NCBI GenBank assembly: GCA_022824405.1
Contig: JAJDZZ010000045.1
Location: forward strand, 124,001-188,000
DNA from: Opitutales bacterium
Lineage (GTDB): Bacteria; Verrucomicrobiota; Verrucomicrobiia; Opitutales; UBA2995
Length of the DNA stretch: 64,000 nt
Reading direction: 5' to 3'
The notes under the pieces are model-generated. The model was not told the DNA's origin. It made no database searches and worked only from the letters and a program-made list of their open reading frames with translations. Made by a program: the position numbers and the translations under genes. This document shows, in pieces, positions 56,714 through 64,000 of the stretch (positions within the stretch are counted from its first letter, which is position 1; every line of letters starts with the position of its first letter).

Positions 56714-57778
56714 CTAGATCCTTTCGATGCTGATCCGGAGGATTTTAACTTCTTCAATGGGCCTGTCGCCGGCCGAGGTGGCAACGTTCTGGATGGCTTC
56801 GGCTACGTCCATACCTTCGAGGACTTTTCCGAAAACGGTATGTTTTCCGTTCAACCAGCCGGCGCCGTCTTTATTGGTTACGATAAAAAACTGCGACCCA
56901 TTGGTGTTGGGGCCGGAGTTGGCCATGCAAAGGGTTCCGTAATCCACCGTTCCGAGAAGTTTGGGTTGCTGGAGGGCCGCTTCGCTTCCCACCAGAGCCT
57001 GCAGTTCCTCGATCGATTTGCCAACCAGGGGACGGAGTGAGTTTGTCGCTGTGATTTGCGCGTAGAGTTCCGCAATTTCCGCAACCGGACTGTTCCCCTG
57101 GTGTTCCTGCAAGTGAGGCGCCAGCAACCCTTGAAAAACAGTGTTGGCGGTGAAATCGTCTTCAATCAGCCCTGTGATGGGGATGAGATCTTTTTCAAAC
57201 GAAGTCAGTATTTCGGTCGATCCCAATAGGGCCTGAAGATCTTCCACTTTCTTGCCCACGAGCGGTTGATGGGATTGAGAGGACTGCATCTCCCCAAACA
57301 AGGCAGCTATTTCAGGGATGGGACTGGTTCCGCCATTATCCCTCAAGTGAGGGAGAATCAGTTGGTCGAACACTTGGCCGGCCTTTTCCCCATCCCCGAT
57401 CACACCTTCCAGCGGAGCAACCGAGCCGGCATAGCATTCATCTTGAAACTTGTATCCCGGCCCCCCCGTACCTGTTCCCTGAGGGCAACCGCCCTGGATC
57501 ATGAAATCCTTGATCACCCGGTGGAAAATGAGTCCGTCGTAAAAGGGTTCATTTCTTTCTTCCCCCGATGACGTCTTCCAGGTCTTGGTTCCCTCGGCCA
57601 AGCCGACGAAATTGTCCACCGTGATCGGAGTTTTTTCCTCGAAGAGTTGTATCACCATCGTCCCCATGCTCGTTTCCATGCGGGCCGCCAGGATTGTTGG
57701 CTTTTTACAGGAATTTGAAACCATAGGTAGCGAAAGGAGTAGGAGGAAGGTGGCAGGTTTGAGGAAATTTTCCTTCAT
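56714..57778 (-). CDS. Lipoprotein cyclophilin-type peptidyl-prolyl isomerase with a two-repeat insertion
   Basis: Accelerates proline isomerisation in the envelope. The signal peptide ends in MVSNSC (Cys 24), a lipobox-like site. The cyclophilin core is split: residues 35-115 ([33 protein letters not shown]) and 277-354 ([31 protein letters not shown]). In between, residues about 116-276 hold two diverged repeats: [11 protein letters not shown]...[16 protein letters not shown] and [11 protein letters not shown]...[16 protein letters not shown], period about 78 residues. Catalytic Arg, Phe and Gln-type positions (FHR, SQFFI) remain. The start is ATG 57776-57778; the open frame upstream lacks homology. 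The BNR_4 gene follows after three bases. Confidence 0.9.
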   Translation of the reverse strand: MKENFLKPATFLLLLSLPMVSNSCKKPTILAARMETSMGTMVIQLFEEKTPITVDNFVGLAEGTKTWKTSSGEERNEPFYDGLIFHRVIKDFMIQGGCPQGTGTGGPGYKFQDECYAGSVAPLEGVIGDGEKAGQVFDQLILPHLRDNGGTSPIPEIAALFGEMQSSQSHQPLVGKKVEDLQALLGSTEILTSFEKDLIPITGLIEDDFTANTVFQGLLAPHLQEHQGNSPVAEIAELYAQITATNSLRPLVGKSIEELQALVGSEAALQQPKLLGTVDYGTLCMANSGPNTNGSQFFIVTNKDGAGWLNGKHTVFGKVLEGMDVAEAIQNVATSAGDRPIEEVKILRISIERI

Positions 57779-57945
57779 CGAGAGGTAGGAAAAGCCAGGA
57801 TCACTCCCTGGGCAACTGGAATTTACGGATTCCTTTTGCGAAGCCCTCGGTAGTAATTGAGGAATAGACCACGGATTACTTGGATTGCCATGGATAAGAT
57901 AATCAGCTTCAATAAGCACGAAAACACACCATTTCCCATTCTCCA

Positions 57946-59679
57946 ATGGCATCAGCCCAGGCAAACGAACACATCCGCTACGAACCGGACGAGCCATGCC
58001 CACCCATTTTGGCCATGGGGGTCGGGATCCAGGGCATCATAATCGGGCTGGCGCCGACGGTGTTGATCGTGGCCATTACCGCCCTTGCGGCCGGCCAGGA
58101 TGAAGCCTACCTGTCATGGGCCGTCTTCGCAGCGCTCATAATCACCGGGGTGGCCACTGCGCTGCAGGCGGCCAAGATCGGGCGGCTGGGAGGAGGCCAC
58201 ATGCTCATTATGGGATCCACCCCCAATTTTATCGCCGTCTCGGTACTGGCCTTAGACGAGGGCGGGCCCGCCATGTTGGCGAGCCTGATTGTCCTGTCGT
58301 CGCTTTTTTACCTGGCATTTGCGGCCTGGCTGCCGGTGTTGCGGCGCATCATAACCCCGGTTGTCTCCGGCACGGTCCTCATGCTTATTGCGGCGATGAT
58401 CCTGCCCATCTCATTCGATCGGCTGCAGGAGGTTCCCGAGAGCGCTTCCGTGACGGCGGGTCCCTGCGTGGCGGGGGTGACGCTGGTTGCGGCCACGATG
58501 TTTATGCTGCGGGGTTCCCGAACTTTGCGGCCTTGGTCGCTCCTGCTTGGAATCGCGGCGGGGTGCGCCGCGGCGGCGCCATTCGGACTGTACGACTTCG
58601 AGCGGGTGAGCGCAGCGACCTGGATCGGAATCCCCCACAGCGGTTTTCCGGGACTGGATCTGACACCGAGCACCGGGTTCTGGGCGTTGTTGCCGATGTT
58701 CCTGATTGTGACCCTCGTGCAAGCGATCAAGGGCATTGGCGACGGCGTGGTCATTCAACAGGTGTCGCGGCGCCGTCCCCGCACGACCGACTTTCGCCTG
58801 ATACAAGGCTCAGCCTACGCCAACGGGATAGGGGTTCTGTTATCGGGTCTGGCCGGAACCCCACCCACGACCTCCTACTCATCGTCCACTGTCTCGCTCA
58901 TCAACCTCACGGGAGTCTCCGCTCGAAGCGCAGGATATGCCGTGGGAGCCCTGCTCGTGGCGTTGGCGTTCTTTCCCAAGATAACGAGCCTGCTGCTGAC
59001 CATTCCCAGCCCGGTCATGGGGGGCTTCCTGCTGGTCGCGGTCGGGATGCTCTTCGTCGAGGGGATACAGACCCTTGCCCGGGCCGGCCTCGACCCGCAA
59101 AAGGCCATCGTGGTAGGACTGGCCTTCTCCATCGGCCTCGGTATGCAGCATCAGAATGTTCTCGAGGACCTTTTTGGCAGTCCCTGGGGCGCGTTGCTCG
59201 GCAACGGCATGACCATCGGCACGGCCACCGCGATTGCGCTAACCGCGTTCCTGGAACTGACCAGCCCGCGAAGCCGACGCCTGGAGGTCCGGCTGGATAT
59301 CTCCGAACATCCCCGTGTTGACGCTTTCCTCAAGGAGATTGGGGCCAAGATGAAATGGGACGCCGCCTCAACCGAGCGGTTGCGTTCCGCCGGGGAGGAG
59401 ACCCTGGCGAGTTTGTTGCAGCCGGACGACGCCTACCCCGAGGGGGAGGCCCCGCGCTTGATCGTGGTGGCACGCGCCGGGAAAGGAGCGGTGGAAATGG
59501 AATTTCTGGCCGTTTTCGAGGAGGAGAATCTGGAAGACCGACTGGCCTATCTGGACGAACAGACCGAAACCTTCGATGAACGGGAGCTGTCGTTTCGCCT
59601 GTTACGGCATTACGCGTCCTCGGTGCGCCACCAGAAATATCACGGACTGGACATCGTTACGGTAAAAGTGACGCGGTAG
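57946..59679 (+). CDS. SLC23/NCS2-family nucleobase permease with C-terminal regulatory-like domain
   Basis: A 577-residue protein. Residues 15-440 form a uracil/xanthine permease-type membrane domain of about 12-14 helices, with [19 protein letters not shown] and the nucleobase-binding-like [20 protein letters not shown]. The last 130 residues are soluble and acidic; [30 protein letters not shown] and [20 protein letters not shown] suggest an anti-sigma/histidine-kinase-ATPase-like fold, with ligand role unknown. Usual family members stop soon after the last helix. GC-rich throughout, like the neighbouring accessory genes. Confidence 0.85.
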   Translation: MASAQANEHIRYEPDEPCPPILAMGVGIQGIIIGLAPTVLIVAITALAAGQDEAYLSWAVFAALIITGVATALQAAKIGRLGGGHMLIMGSTPNFIAVSVLALDEGGPAMLASLIVLSSLFYLAFAAWLPVLRRIITPVVSGTVLMLIAAMILPISFDRLQEVPESASVTAGPCVAGVTLVAATMFMLRGSRTLRPWSLLLGIAAGCAAAAPFGLYDFERVSAATWIGIPHSGFPGLDLTPSTGFWALLPMFLIVTLVQAIKGIGDGVVIQQVSRRRPRTTDFRLIQGSAYANGIGVLLSGLAGTPPTTSYSSSTVSLINLTGVSARSAGYAVGALLVALAFFPKITSLLLTIPSPVMGGFLLVAVGMLFVEGIQTLARAGLDPQKAIVVGLAFSIGLGMQHQNVLEDLFGSPWGALLGNGMTIGTATAIALTAFLELTSPRSRRLEVRLDISEHPRVDAFLKEIGAKMKWDAASTERLRSAGEETLASLLQPDDAYPEGEAPRLIVVARAGKGAVEMEFLAVFEEENLEDRLAYLDEQTETFDERELSFRLLRHYASSVRHQKYHGLDIVTVKVTR

Positions 59680-59694
59680 AGGAACGGAAATGGG

Positions 59695-60606
59695 TCAAAC
59701 CCGTGTAGTCCGCTCAATAAAATCGCGCGTTACCTCAACGCATTCCCCTGGTTGTTCCAGTTGCAGCAGGTGCGTTGCCTCGGGCAAAAAATCGTAGTCC
59801 ACGGTCATTACGTCACTAAGATCCAGCGTGGGAAGATAGGAGTATGGCAAGGTAGGATCGGCGCCGATGACCTTGATGGGGCATCGTAGTTTTTCAAAAT
59901 CAACCAAAACGGCAAAGGTGCGGGCGTAATCTACGAGTTGTGCTTCGTATTCCCGGGGGCATCGCAATTCATAACCTTGCCCGTTCGCACATCTGCGCAG
60001 CGTTGTCTTTGCCACGAGATCGCAAACTCCGGGCACGGCACGCTGATAGACGGGAAAATAGGGAAGAACATCCGCCAACTCCTCCCTGGACCGGAACCGA
60101 GGTGTGCGCCGCCGGGTCATGGCGGCCGTACGTGTAACCGCGGCATCGAATTCTTCGTAATTGTCATCGGGCTTACACAGGGGCGGATCAAACAGAACAT
60201 ACCCCGCGAACCTGCTGCCTTGGGTTGGCGATAAAAGCGTGATCAGAGCCGAAACCGAATGAAATACGCCTATCATCGGTTTCTTTCCGTAGTGGCGGTC
60301 GATCGCTTCCAGAATACAGTCGTGGTCCTGAACCAAGGTTGGGATATTATGATTTTTCAGGGTACCGACCGTGTTCCAACCATGATTTCTGAGGTCGTAA
60401 ATCATCAGGTCGAAATCGTCTGCCAGTTGTGACCAGAAAGGATAATAGAGATCGACTGCCAGACCATTGCCATGGCTCAGAACGAGCCGTGGCCCCGCCG
60501 GATTCCCATGGCGGCGCAAAATGATGACCGTGTCATCGTCCACGCGAACCTCGCTGGTGGAAAGCGGCTCAGGTATCTCCCATGCGGTTTCTGAATTCGT
60601 GGTCAA
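59695..60606 (-). CDS. Alpha/beta-hydrolase fold protein
   Basis: A 303-residue hydrolase of the epoxide-hydrolase/esterase-like superfamily. The oxyanion region LSHGNGLAVDLYYPFWSQL, DLRNHGWN (typical strand-4 motif) and the nucleophile elbow GVFHSVSALITL with serine are visible; the usual GxSxG is FHSVSA here. The final histidine probably lies in PEATHLLQLEQP. It is the last gene of the polyketide-like set and overlaps the PPTase by four bases, so it may release or edit a thioester product. Function is inferred from context only. Confidence 0.85.
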   Translation of the reverse strand: MTTNSETAWEIPEPLSTSEVRVDDDTVIILRRHGNPAGPRLVLSHGNGLAVDLYYPFWSQLADDFDLMIYDLRNHGWNTVGTLKNHNIPTLVQDHDCILEAIDRHYGKKPMIGVFHSVSALITLLSPTQGSRFAGYVLFDPPLCKPDDNYEEFDAAVTRTAAMTRRRTPRFRSREELADVLPYFPVYQRAVPGVCDLVAKTTLRRCANGQGYELRCPREYEAQLVDYARTFAVLVDFEKLRCPIKVIGADPTLPYSYLPTLDLSDVMTVDYDFLPEATHLLQLEQPGECVEVTRDFIERTTRV

Positions 60607-61319
60607 TTGGAATCCAGGTCTAGTTCATGGGCAATTGCAGCCGCGAAGCGCTCGTTGCCAAGGTCTACCAGCCGCCATCTGATTGCGGGCGCTTGCGGGA
60701 ATTGAAATGTGCACGTTGTCCCTCCTTGGCGCATGGCCGGTGGGATTTCGAATCGGGACATATCCAAGGAAAGCCCCAGGCCAAGCGCCTTGACCAATGC
60801 TTCCTTAAGGGTCCAGAAATCATAAAACAGGTGAAGTTTTCGGTATCCACGAGCCGAGGCAAGCTGGGCTTGTTCCTCCTGACCCAGCACGGTCCGGATC
60901 AGTCCATCGAGATCGCGCCGAACCCGGCGTTCCTCCACGTCCACCCCCAGTCGTCCTTCCTCGGCCAAGGCGATCAAGCCATGTTCGCCGCTGTGACTTA
61001 CGTTGAAGCTGATGGGAGCCGGTTCTCCCTGCACTAAGGCATAGGGCTTGCCGTGGTCGGAGGCGCCAAAGGCAAGCCGTTCATTTCTGCAACCGAGTCG
61101 CCGGCAGAGTAGGGCGCGGAGCGCAGTGCGACACAAGGCAAACCGGCGTCGAGGGCCTCGATGCAAGTATCGTTGCCGATGCGCCCGTTCTTTTTCATCG
61201 AGCCATGTCAAGGCAGCCGCTTCGCGGGCCGCATGAGGCGCCAAATCGACGTGTACGACCTCGGCACGGCCGACTTTTCTGAAGGGTCGCCACCAACACT
61301 CGACAACGGAAGTAGGCAT
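60603..61319 (-). CDS. 4'-phosphopantetheinyl transferase, Sfp type
   Basis: Activates carrier proteins by attaching phosphopantetheine from CoA. The 238-residue size is that of the Sfp/AcpT class, not the short AcpS. GKPYALVQ, ISFNVSHSGEHGLIALAEE, the metal motif GVDVEERRVR and FYDFWTLKEALVKALGLGL (the F/W-(S/C/T)-xKE-(A/S) signature) are present. It stands between a free acyl carrier protein gene (80 bases upstream) and a hydrolase gene, so its likely substrate is that ACP and/or the partner of the adjacent KS-AT protein. Confidence 0.93.
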   Translation of the reverse strand: MPTSVVECWWRPFRKVGRAEVVHVDLAPHAAREAAALTWLDEKERAHRQRYLHRGPRRRFALCRTALRALLCRRLGCRNERLAFGASDHGKPYALVQGEPAPISFNVSHSGEHGLIALAEEGRLGVDVEERRVRRDLDGLIRTVLGQEEQAQLASARGYRKLHLFYDFWTLKEALVKALGLGLSLDMSRFEIPPAMRQGGTTCTFQFPQAPAIRWRLVDLGNERFAAAIAHELDLDSN

Positions 61320-61399
61320 ATTATCTCGGGTAGGCTATGCCAATTCCGCATTAAAAGCCACCGGCCTTCGCAGTAATAGCGAATGACCTCTTGGGGCGA

Positions 61400-61642
61400 T
61401 TAACTTTGGGAATCGATGAAATCGACCAATTCCTGTACGCTCTTGAACTGCGTACAATGTTCGATGGTAAACGTAATGTTAAACTCTTTTGAGACCAATT
61501 TCGCGAATGCAACGAGATCCATAGAAGGAACGCCGGCCTCAACGAGGCTGATATTCAGATCCTGTGGTAGATCTATGGATTGCCCATCTACTTCGAGGTT
61601 TTCGTTGATGAGCGTTCTAATGCGTGCTGATGTCGAAGCCAT
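61400..61642 (-). CDS. Free-standing acyl carrier protein
   Basis: An 80-residue carrier protein. The phosphopantetheine serine lies in GVPSMDLVAFAKLV, replacing the more common GxDSLxxVEL, and helix III matches the fold (TIEHCTQFKSVQELVDFIDS). AAGGA sits about 10 bases ahead of ATG 61642. Located between the KS-AT gene and the PPTase, it is probably the carrier for this set. The Pro-Ser-Met instead of Asp-Ser-Leu at the attachment site is unusual but occurs in some standalone ACPs. Confidence 0.85.
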   Translation of the reverse strand: MASTSARIRTLINENLEVDGQSIDLPQDLNISLVEAGVPSMDLVAFAKLVSKEFNITFTIEHCTQFKSVQELVDFIDSQS

Positions 61643-61787
61643 GAAATAAATCCTTTCTTAGGGGTGAATGGTTTGAGAAAAGAGGCAATGATGTGTCCGA
61701 ATTGCTTGGCAATGTCAAGTATTCTGGCCGGATTATATCACTGTTTGGGTTGTTTTCGCTATTCCACCCTTCCCCTTATCGGTCAAA

Positions 61788-61840
61788 TAAAAAAGTGATT
61801 CCGGCCTTACGCCAGTCGTGGTAGTGCCGTAAAAAAGTGA
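61788..61840. repeat. Direct repeat TAAAAAAGTGA, two copies 42 bases apart
   Basis: Identical 11-base copies at 61788-61798 and 61830-61840 in the 255-base gap between the KS-AT gene and the ACP gene. On the minus strand each reads TCACTTTTTTA, so they could be terminator T-runs for the KS-AT transcript or binding sites before the ACP gene. No stable hairpin is seen next to them. Confidence 0.35.
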
Positions 61841-61897
61841 CTTGCCGACCCTGTAAGGATTCAGTTTTACCGGCTTGAGGCTGGCCGTTGCCGCGGG

Positions 61898-64000
61898 TTA
61901 GATCCAGTGGCGGCGGCGCTGGAACGGATACCCCGGCAGGGAGATCCGGCGCCGCGTCTCCCCGGCGAACAACCCCGCAAAGGAAACCGCCAACCCCGCC
62001 TCATAGGCTCCCGCAACCGACGCCACGAAGGTATGGTCCCCCGTCGAATCCTGCCGCGGACAGGACAATACGAGCGGTTTCCCTCTACTGTTGGCCGACT
62101 CAGGCCAGGACGAGCCTGCCATCGGACCTGACACCGAGTTCGGTCCAATTTCCACTACGACCTGCACATCCAGATCAGCCAGTGCCTCCAAGCATCTGTC
62201 GAACGCTACGGGCCCACCCGCCTGCCCGTTCCGGAAAGCCTTGTCGATGGAATCACCTGGCTTCACCACTCGCCCTGACATACTGCTCACAAAGGGGATG
62301 GATGGGGACGCAATACCGCTTGCGTCCAAGGCGCCTCGCGCTGCCGCCAACCGCAAACCTTCTTCAAGGCTGACCACTCCCGCGACCTGCGCTGCCACCA
62401 GTTCCCCGACGCCTTGTCCGGCCACCGCTCCGGGCAGGATCCCCACGCTCGACCAGAGCGCCGCCAGTGCGCTCTCCAGCGCGTAAAGGGCGGGCCTCGT
62501 CCACGCCGGATCGTCCAAAGCTCCTTCCGCATCGGCCCGACCGAACATCACCTCCAACAAGGATGCGCCCCGTTCTTCCCTCAGCAGCGCGTCGCAGCGA
62601 TCCAGGACCGCTCGCGCCACCGGCTCGCTTTGGTAGATCGCTTGGCCCATTCCGACCCGCTCCCTTCCCTCGCCGGTGAAGGCGAACGCCACTTTAGTCG
62701 CAGGCACCGGCTCCGTCCGCCCGTCCGTCTCTCTGAGGGTCTTCAGCCCATGCCGCAACGAGGCGGCATCACGGAATACCACGCCGGCCCGGTAATCGAA
62801 ATGACTCCTCCCCACTCCTGCGGTCCAGGCCATGTCGGCAAGGATGTCTTCCAAAGATGGCTCCCCTTCCTGCCTGTCGAGCCACGACAAATAGAGCCTC
62901 GCCAGATCCCGAAGGGCGCCGTCCGACTTCCCCGACAGAGGCAGGAATCGCGTCTCGCGCCCCCGCAACTTATCTTCTGACAGTGACAGGTCTGCCACCG
63001 GTTCCGGTAGCGAAATGGCTACGGGTTGCGCGGGACCAGCCGATAAATGCATCCCACCGTTCGAGTCGGAAGGATACCCTTCCACCACAACGTGAGAGTT
63101 CGTCCCCGAGATCCCAAAGGCACTCACCCCCGCTCGGGGCGGTCGTTCGGGATAGCTCGGCCAGTCCGTCTTGGCCGACACCACCTGCACCGGAAGCTTG
63201 TCCCAGTCCAAGTGCGGGTTCGGTTCCTGAAAGTGTAGATTCTTGGGAATTACCCCCCTCTTCATGGCCAGCACGGTTTTGATAAGGCTGGCAACCCCGG
63301 CAGCCGGTTCCAAGTGGCCGATGTTGGTCTTCACCGAGCCGATCAGCAACGGACGGTCGGCTTCCCTGCCCTTGCCGTAGACCGCCGCCGCTGCCTGTAC
63401 CTCGATTGGATCGCCAAACCCCGATCCGGACCCATGAGCCTCCAAATAGTCCACTTCCGACGGGCTGACACTCCCCCGCGCCAGCGCTTCTTGAATTACC
63501 CTTTCCTGTGCTGGTCCGTTCGGCACCGTCGGTCCGGCGCTCGCCCCATTCTGGTTGACGGCCGAACCGCGGATGACACCCCAGATGCGGTCGCCGTCGG
63601 CCTCCGCCTCGCTCAACCGCTTCAGGAGGACCATTCCGCAGCCTTCTGCCCGCGCAAAGCCGTCGGCCGCGGCATCGAAGGCCCTGCACCGCCCGCTCGC
63701 GGACAACATCCCCAACTCCGCCATCTCCCTGGTTAATTCAGGCGACAAAACGGCGTGTGCCCCTCCAACCAAAGCCATGTCCACTTCGCCCTCACGCAAA
63801 CCCATCACCGCCTGATGCACCGCCACCAGGGACGAAGCGCAGTTGAGTTCCACCGGTATGGTCGGCCCCTCCAAACCGAGAACGAAAGAAATTCGCCCGA
63901 CCGTCATGCTCGCGGCGGTACCCAGATAACTGATGCCATAGTCGCCGCCTGTCATCAGGTCTCGGTATTCACTGGTGGAAATCCCGGCATATAGCCCGGT
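61898..64000 (-). CDS. Polyketide synthase-like protein, ketosynthase plus vestigial acyltransferase (5' end beyond window)
   Basis: A 700-codon C-terminal part, running off the right edge at the 5' end; the frame is open to 64000. The ketosynthase has the active cysteine in VELNCASSLVAVH (about 63840), the histidines in EAHGSGSGFGDPIE and KTNIGHLEPAAG, and FGISGTNSHVVVEG. The AT region starts at AFAFTGEGRERVGMGQAIY but the GHSxG serine motif is GQGVG (62405-62419), and after RLAAARGAL it jumps to SIPFVSSMSG, losing about 100 residues of the small subdomain. It ends normally at LPGYPFQRRRHWI. It therefore needs an acyl donor loaded by another enzyme, or does not act as a standard module. Confidence 0.9.
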   Translation of the reverse strand, partial: TGLYAGISTSEYRDLMTGGDYGISYLGTAASMTVGRISFVLGLEGPTIPVELNCASSLVAVHQAVMGLREGEVDMALVGGAHAVLSPELTREMAELGMLSASGRCRAFDAAADGFARAEGCGMVLLKRLSEAEADGDRIWGVIRGSAVNQNGASAGPTVPNGPAQERVIQEALARGSVSPSEVDYLEAHGSGSGFGDPIEVQAAAAVYGKGREADRPLLIGSVKTNIGHLEPAAGVASLIKTVLAMKRGVIPKNLHFQEPNPHLDWDKLPVQVVSAKTDWPSYPERPPRAGVSAFGISGTNSHVVVEGYPSDSNGGMHLSAGPAQPVAISLPEPVADLSLSEDKLRGRETRFLPLSGKSDGALRDLARLYLSWLDRQEGEPSLEDILADMAWTAGVGRSHFDYRAGVVFRDAASLRHGLKTLRETDGRTEPVPATKVAFAFTGEGRERVGMGQAIYQSEPVARAVLDRCDALLREERGASLLEVMFGRADAEGALDDPAWTRPALYALESALAALWSSVGILPGAVAGQGVGELVAAQVAGVVSLEEGLRLAAARGALDASGIASPSIPFVSSMSGRVVKPGDSIDKAFRNGQAGGPVAFDRCLEALADLDVQVVVEIGPNSVSGPMAGSSWPESANSRGKPLVLSCPRQDSTGDHTFVASVAGAYEAGLAVSFAGLFAGETRRRISLPGYPFQRRRHWI

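Noticed and set aside
58116-59321. A 401-codon frame in the GC-rich SLC23 gene
   Set aside because: It overlaps the permease in another frame and is rich in Arg, Gly and Pro, as expected for a frame shadow in GC-rich DNA.

Overview
The window is a dense stretch of bacterial chromosome, about 57 protein-coding genes in 64 kb, with no gap above 300 bases and no rRNA, tRNA, insertion sequence, prophage or CRISPR array that I can see. The gene set suggests a Gram-negative, heterotrophic member of the PVC group, most probably Verrucomicrobiota (Opitutia type). The grounds are paired ExbD proteins, lipoproteins, the Opitutae-like rhomboid C-terminal tail, divergent AccD, PurA and RibBA variants, and a BNR_4 beta-propeller enzyme. 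This placement is inference from gene content; no rRNA gene is present to test it.

Layout. 1-2210: the 5' part of glnE (runs off the left edge) and a rhomboid protease, both minus. 2406-4913: ferredoxin, two exbD genes and argH in one tight plus-strand run. 4926-6932: a DUF255 thioredoxin-domain protein, minus. 7147-12296: mutL, glgP and a DUF3108 exported protein. 12419-18580: ribBA-like, ribH, nusB, ftsY, aroB, an unknown gene, pdxA and an A-type Fe-S carrier. 18823-20473: infC and a cell-wall amidase. 20523-26797 (minus): trxB, then fur-sufC-sufB-sufD-sufT-clpP, which looks like an iron-sulfur assembly operon led by its own regulator. 26915-33843: tatD, HPr (minus), an SF2 helicase, a large membrane flavoprotein/polyferredoxin fusion and a lysine-rich HTH protein. 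34032-36801 (minus): an ABC exporter and an IPT-like lipoprotein. 37013-43382: manC, ruvX, truA, a CPBP protease, comF, accD and folC. 43379-46528 (minus): guaB-purA, the two branch enzymes from IMP. 46631-50649: menC-menE (menaquinone) and polX. 50654-53459: a sugar-nucleotide epimerase, a VapBC-type toxin-antitoxin pair and rfbA.

From about 53.4 kb to the right edge the content becomes accessory and visibly more GC-rich: an SLC13 anion transporter, the orphan tail of a CARDB-type surface protein, a secreted BNR_4 propeller next to a lipoprotein cyclophilin, an SLC23 nucleobase permease with an extra C-terminal domain, and a minus-strand polyketide-like set (KS-AT protein running off the right edge, free-standing ACP, Sfp-type phosphopantetheinyl transferase, alpha/beta hydrolase).

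The most unusual points are: (1) the KS-AT protein, whose AT has lost the GHSxG serine and about 100 residues, so it can hardly load its own substrate; (2) the 779-residue flavoprotein fused to a NapH/NosR-like polyferredoxin, with the FAD-closing motif moved to the N-terminus; (3) a cyclophilin interrupted by a roughly 160-residue insert made of two diverged repeats; (4) AccD without any of the four zinc-ribbon cysteines; (5) a RibBA whose GTP cyclohydrolase half has lost its zinc site; (6) MutL with a degraded endonuclease site. All calls rest on reading motifs in the translated sequence; no database search was run.
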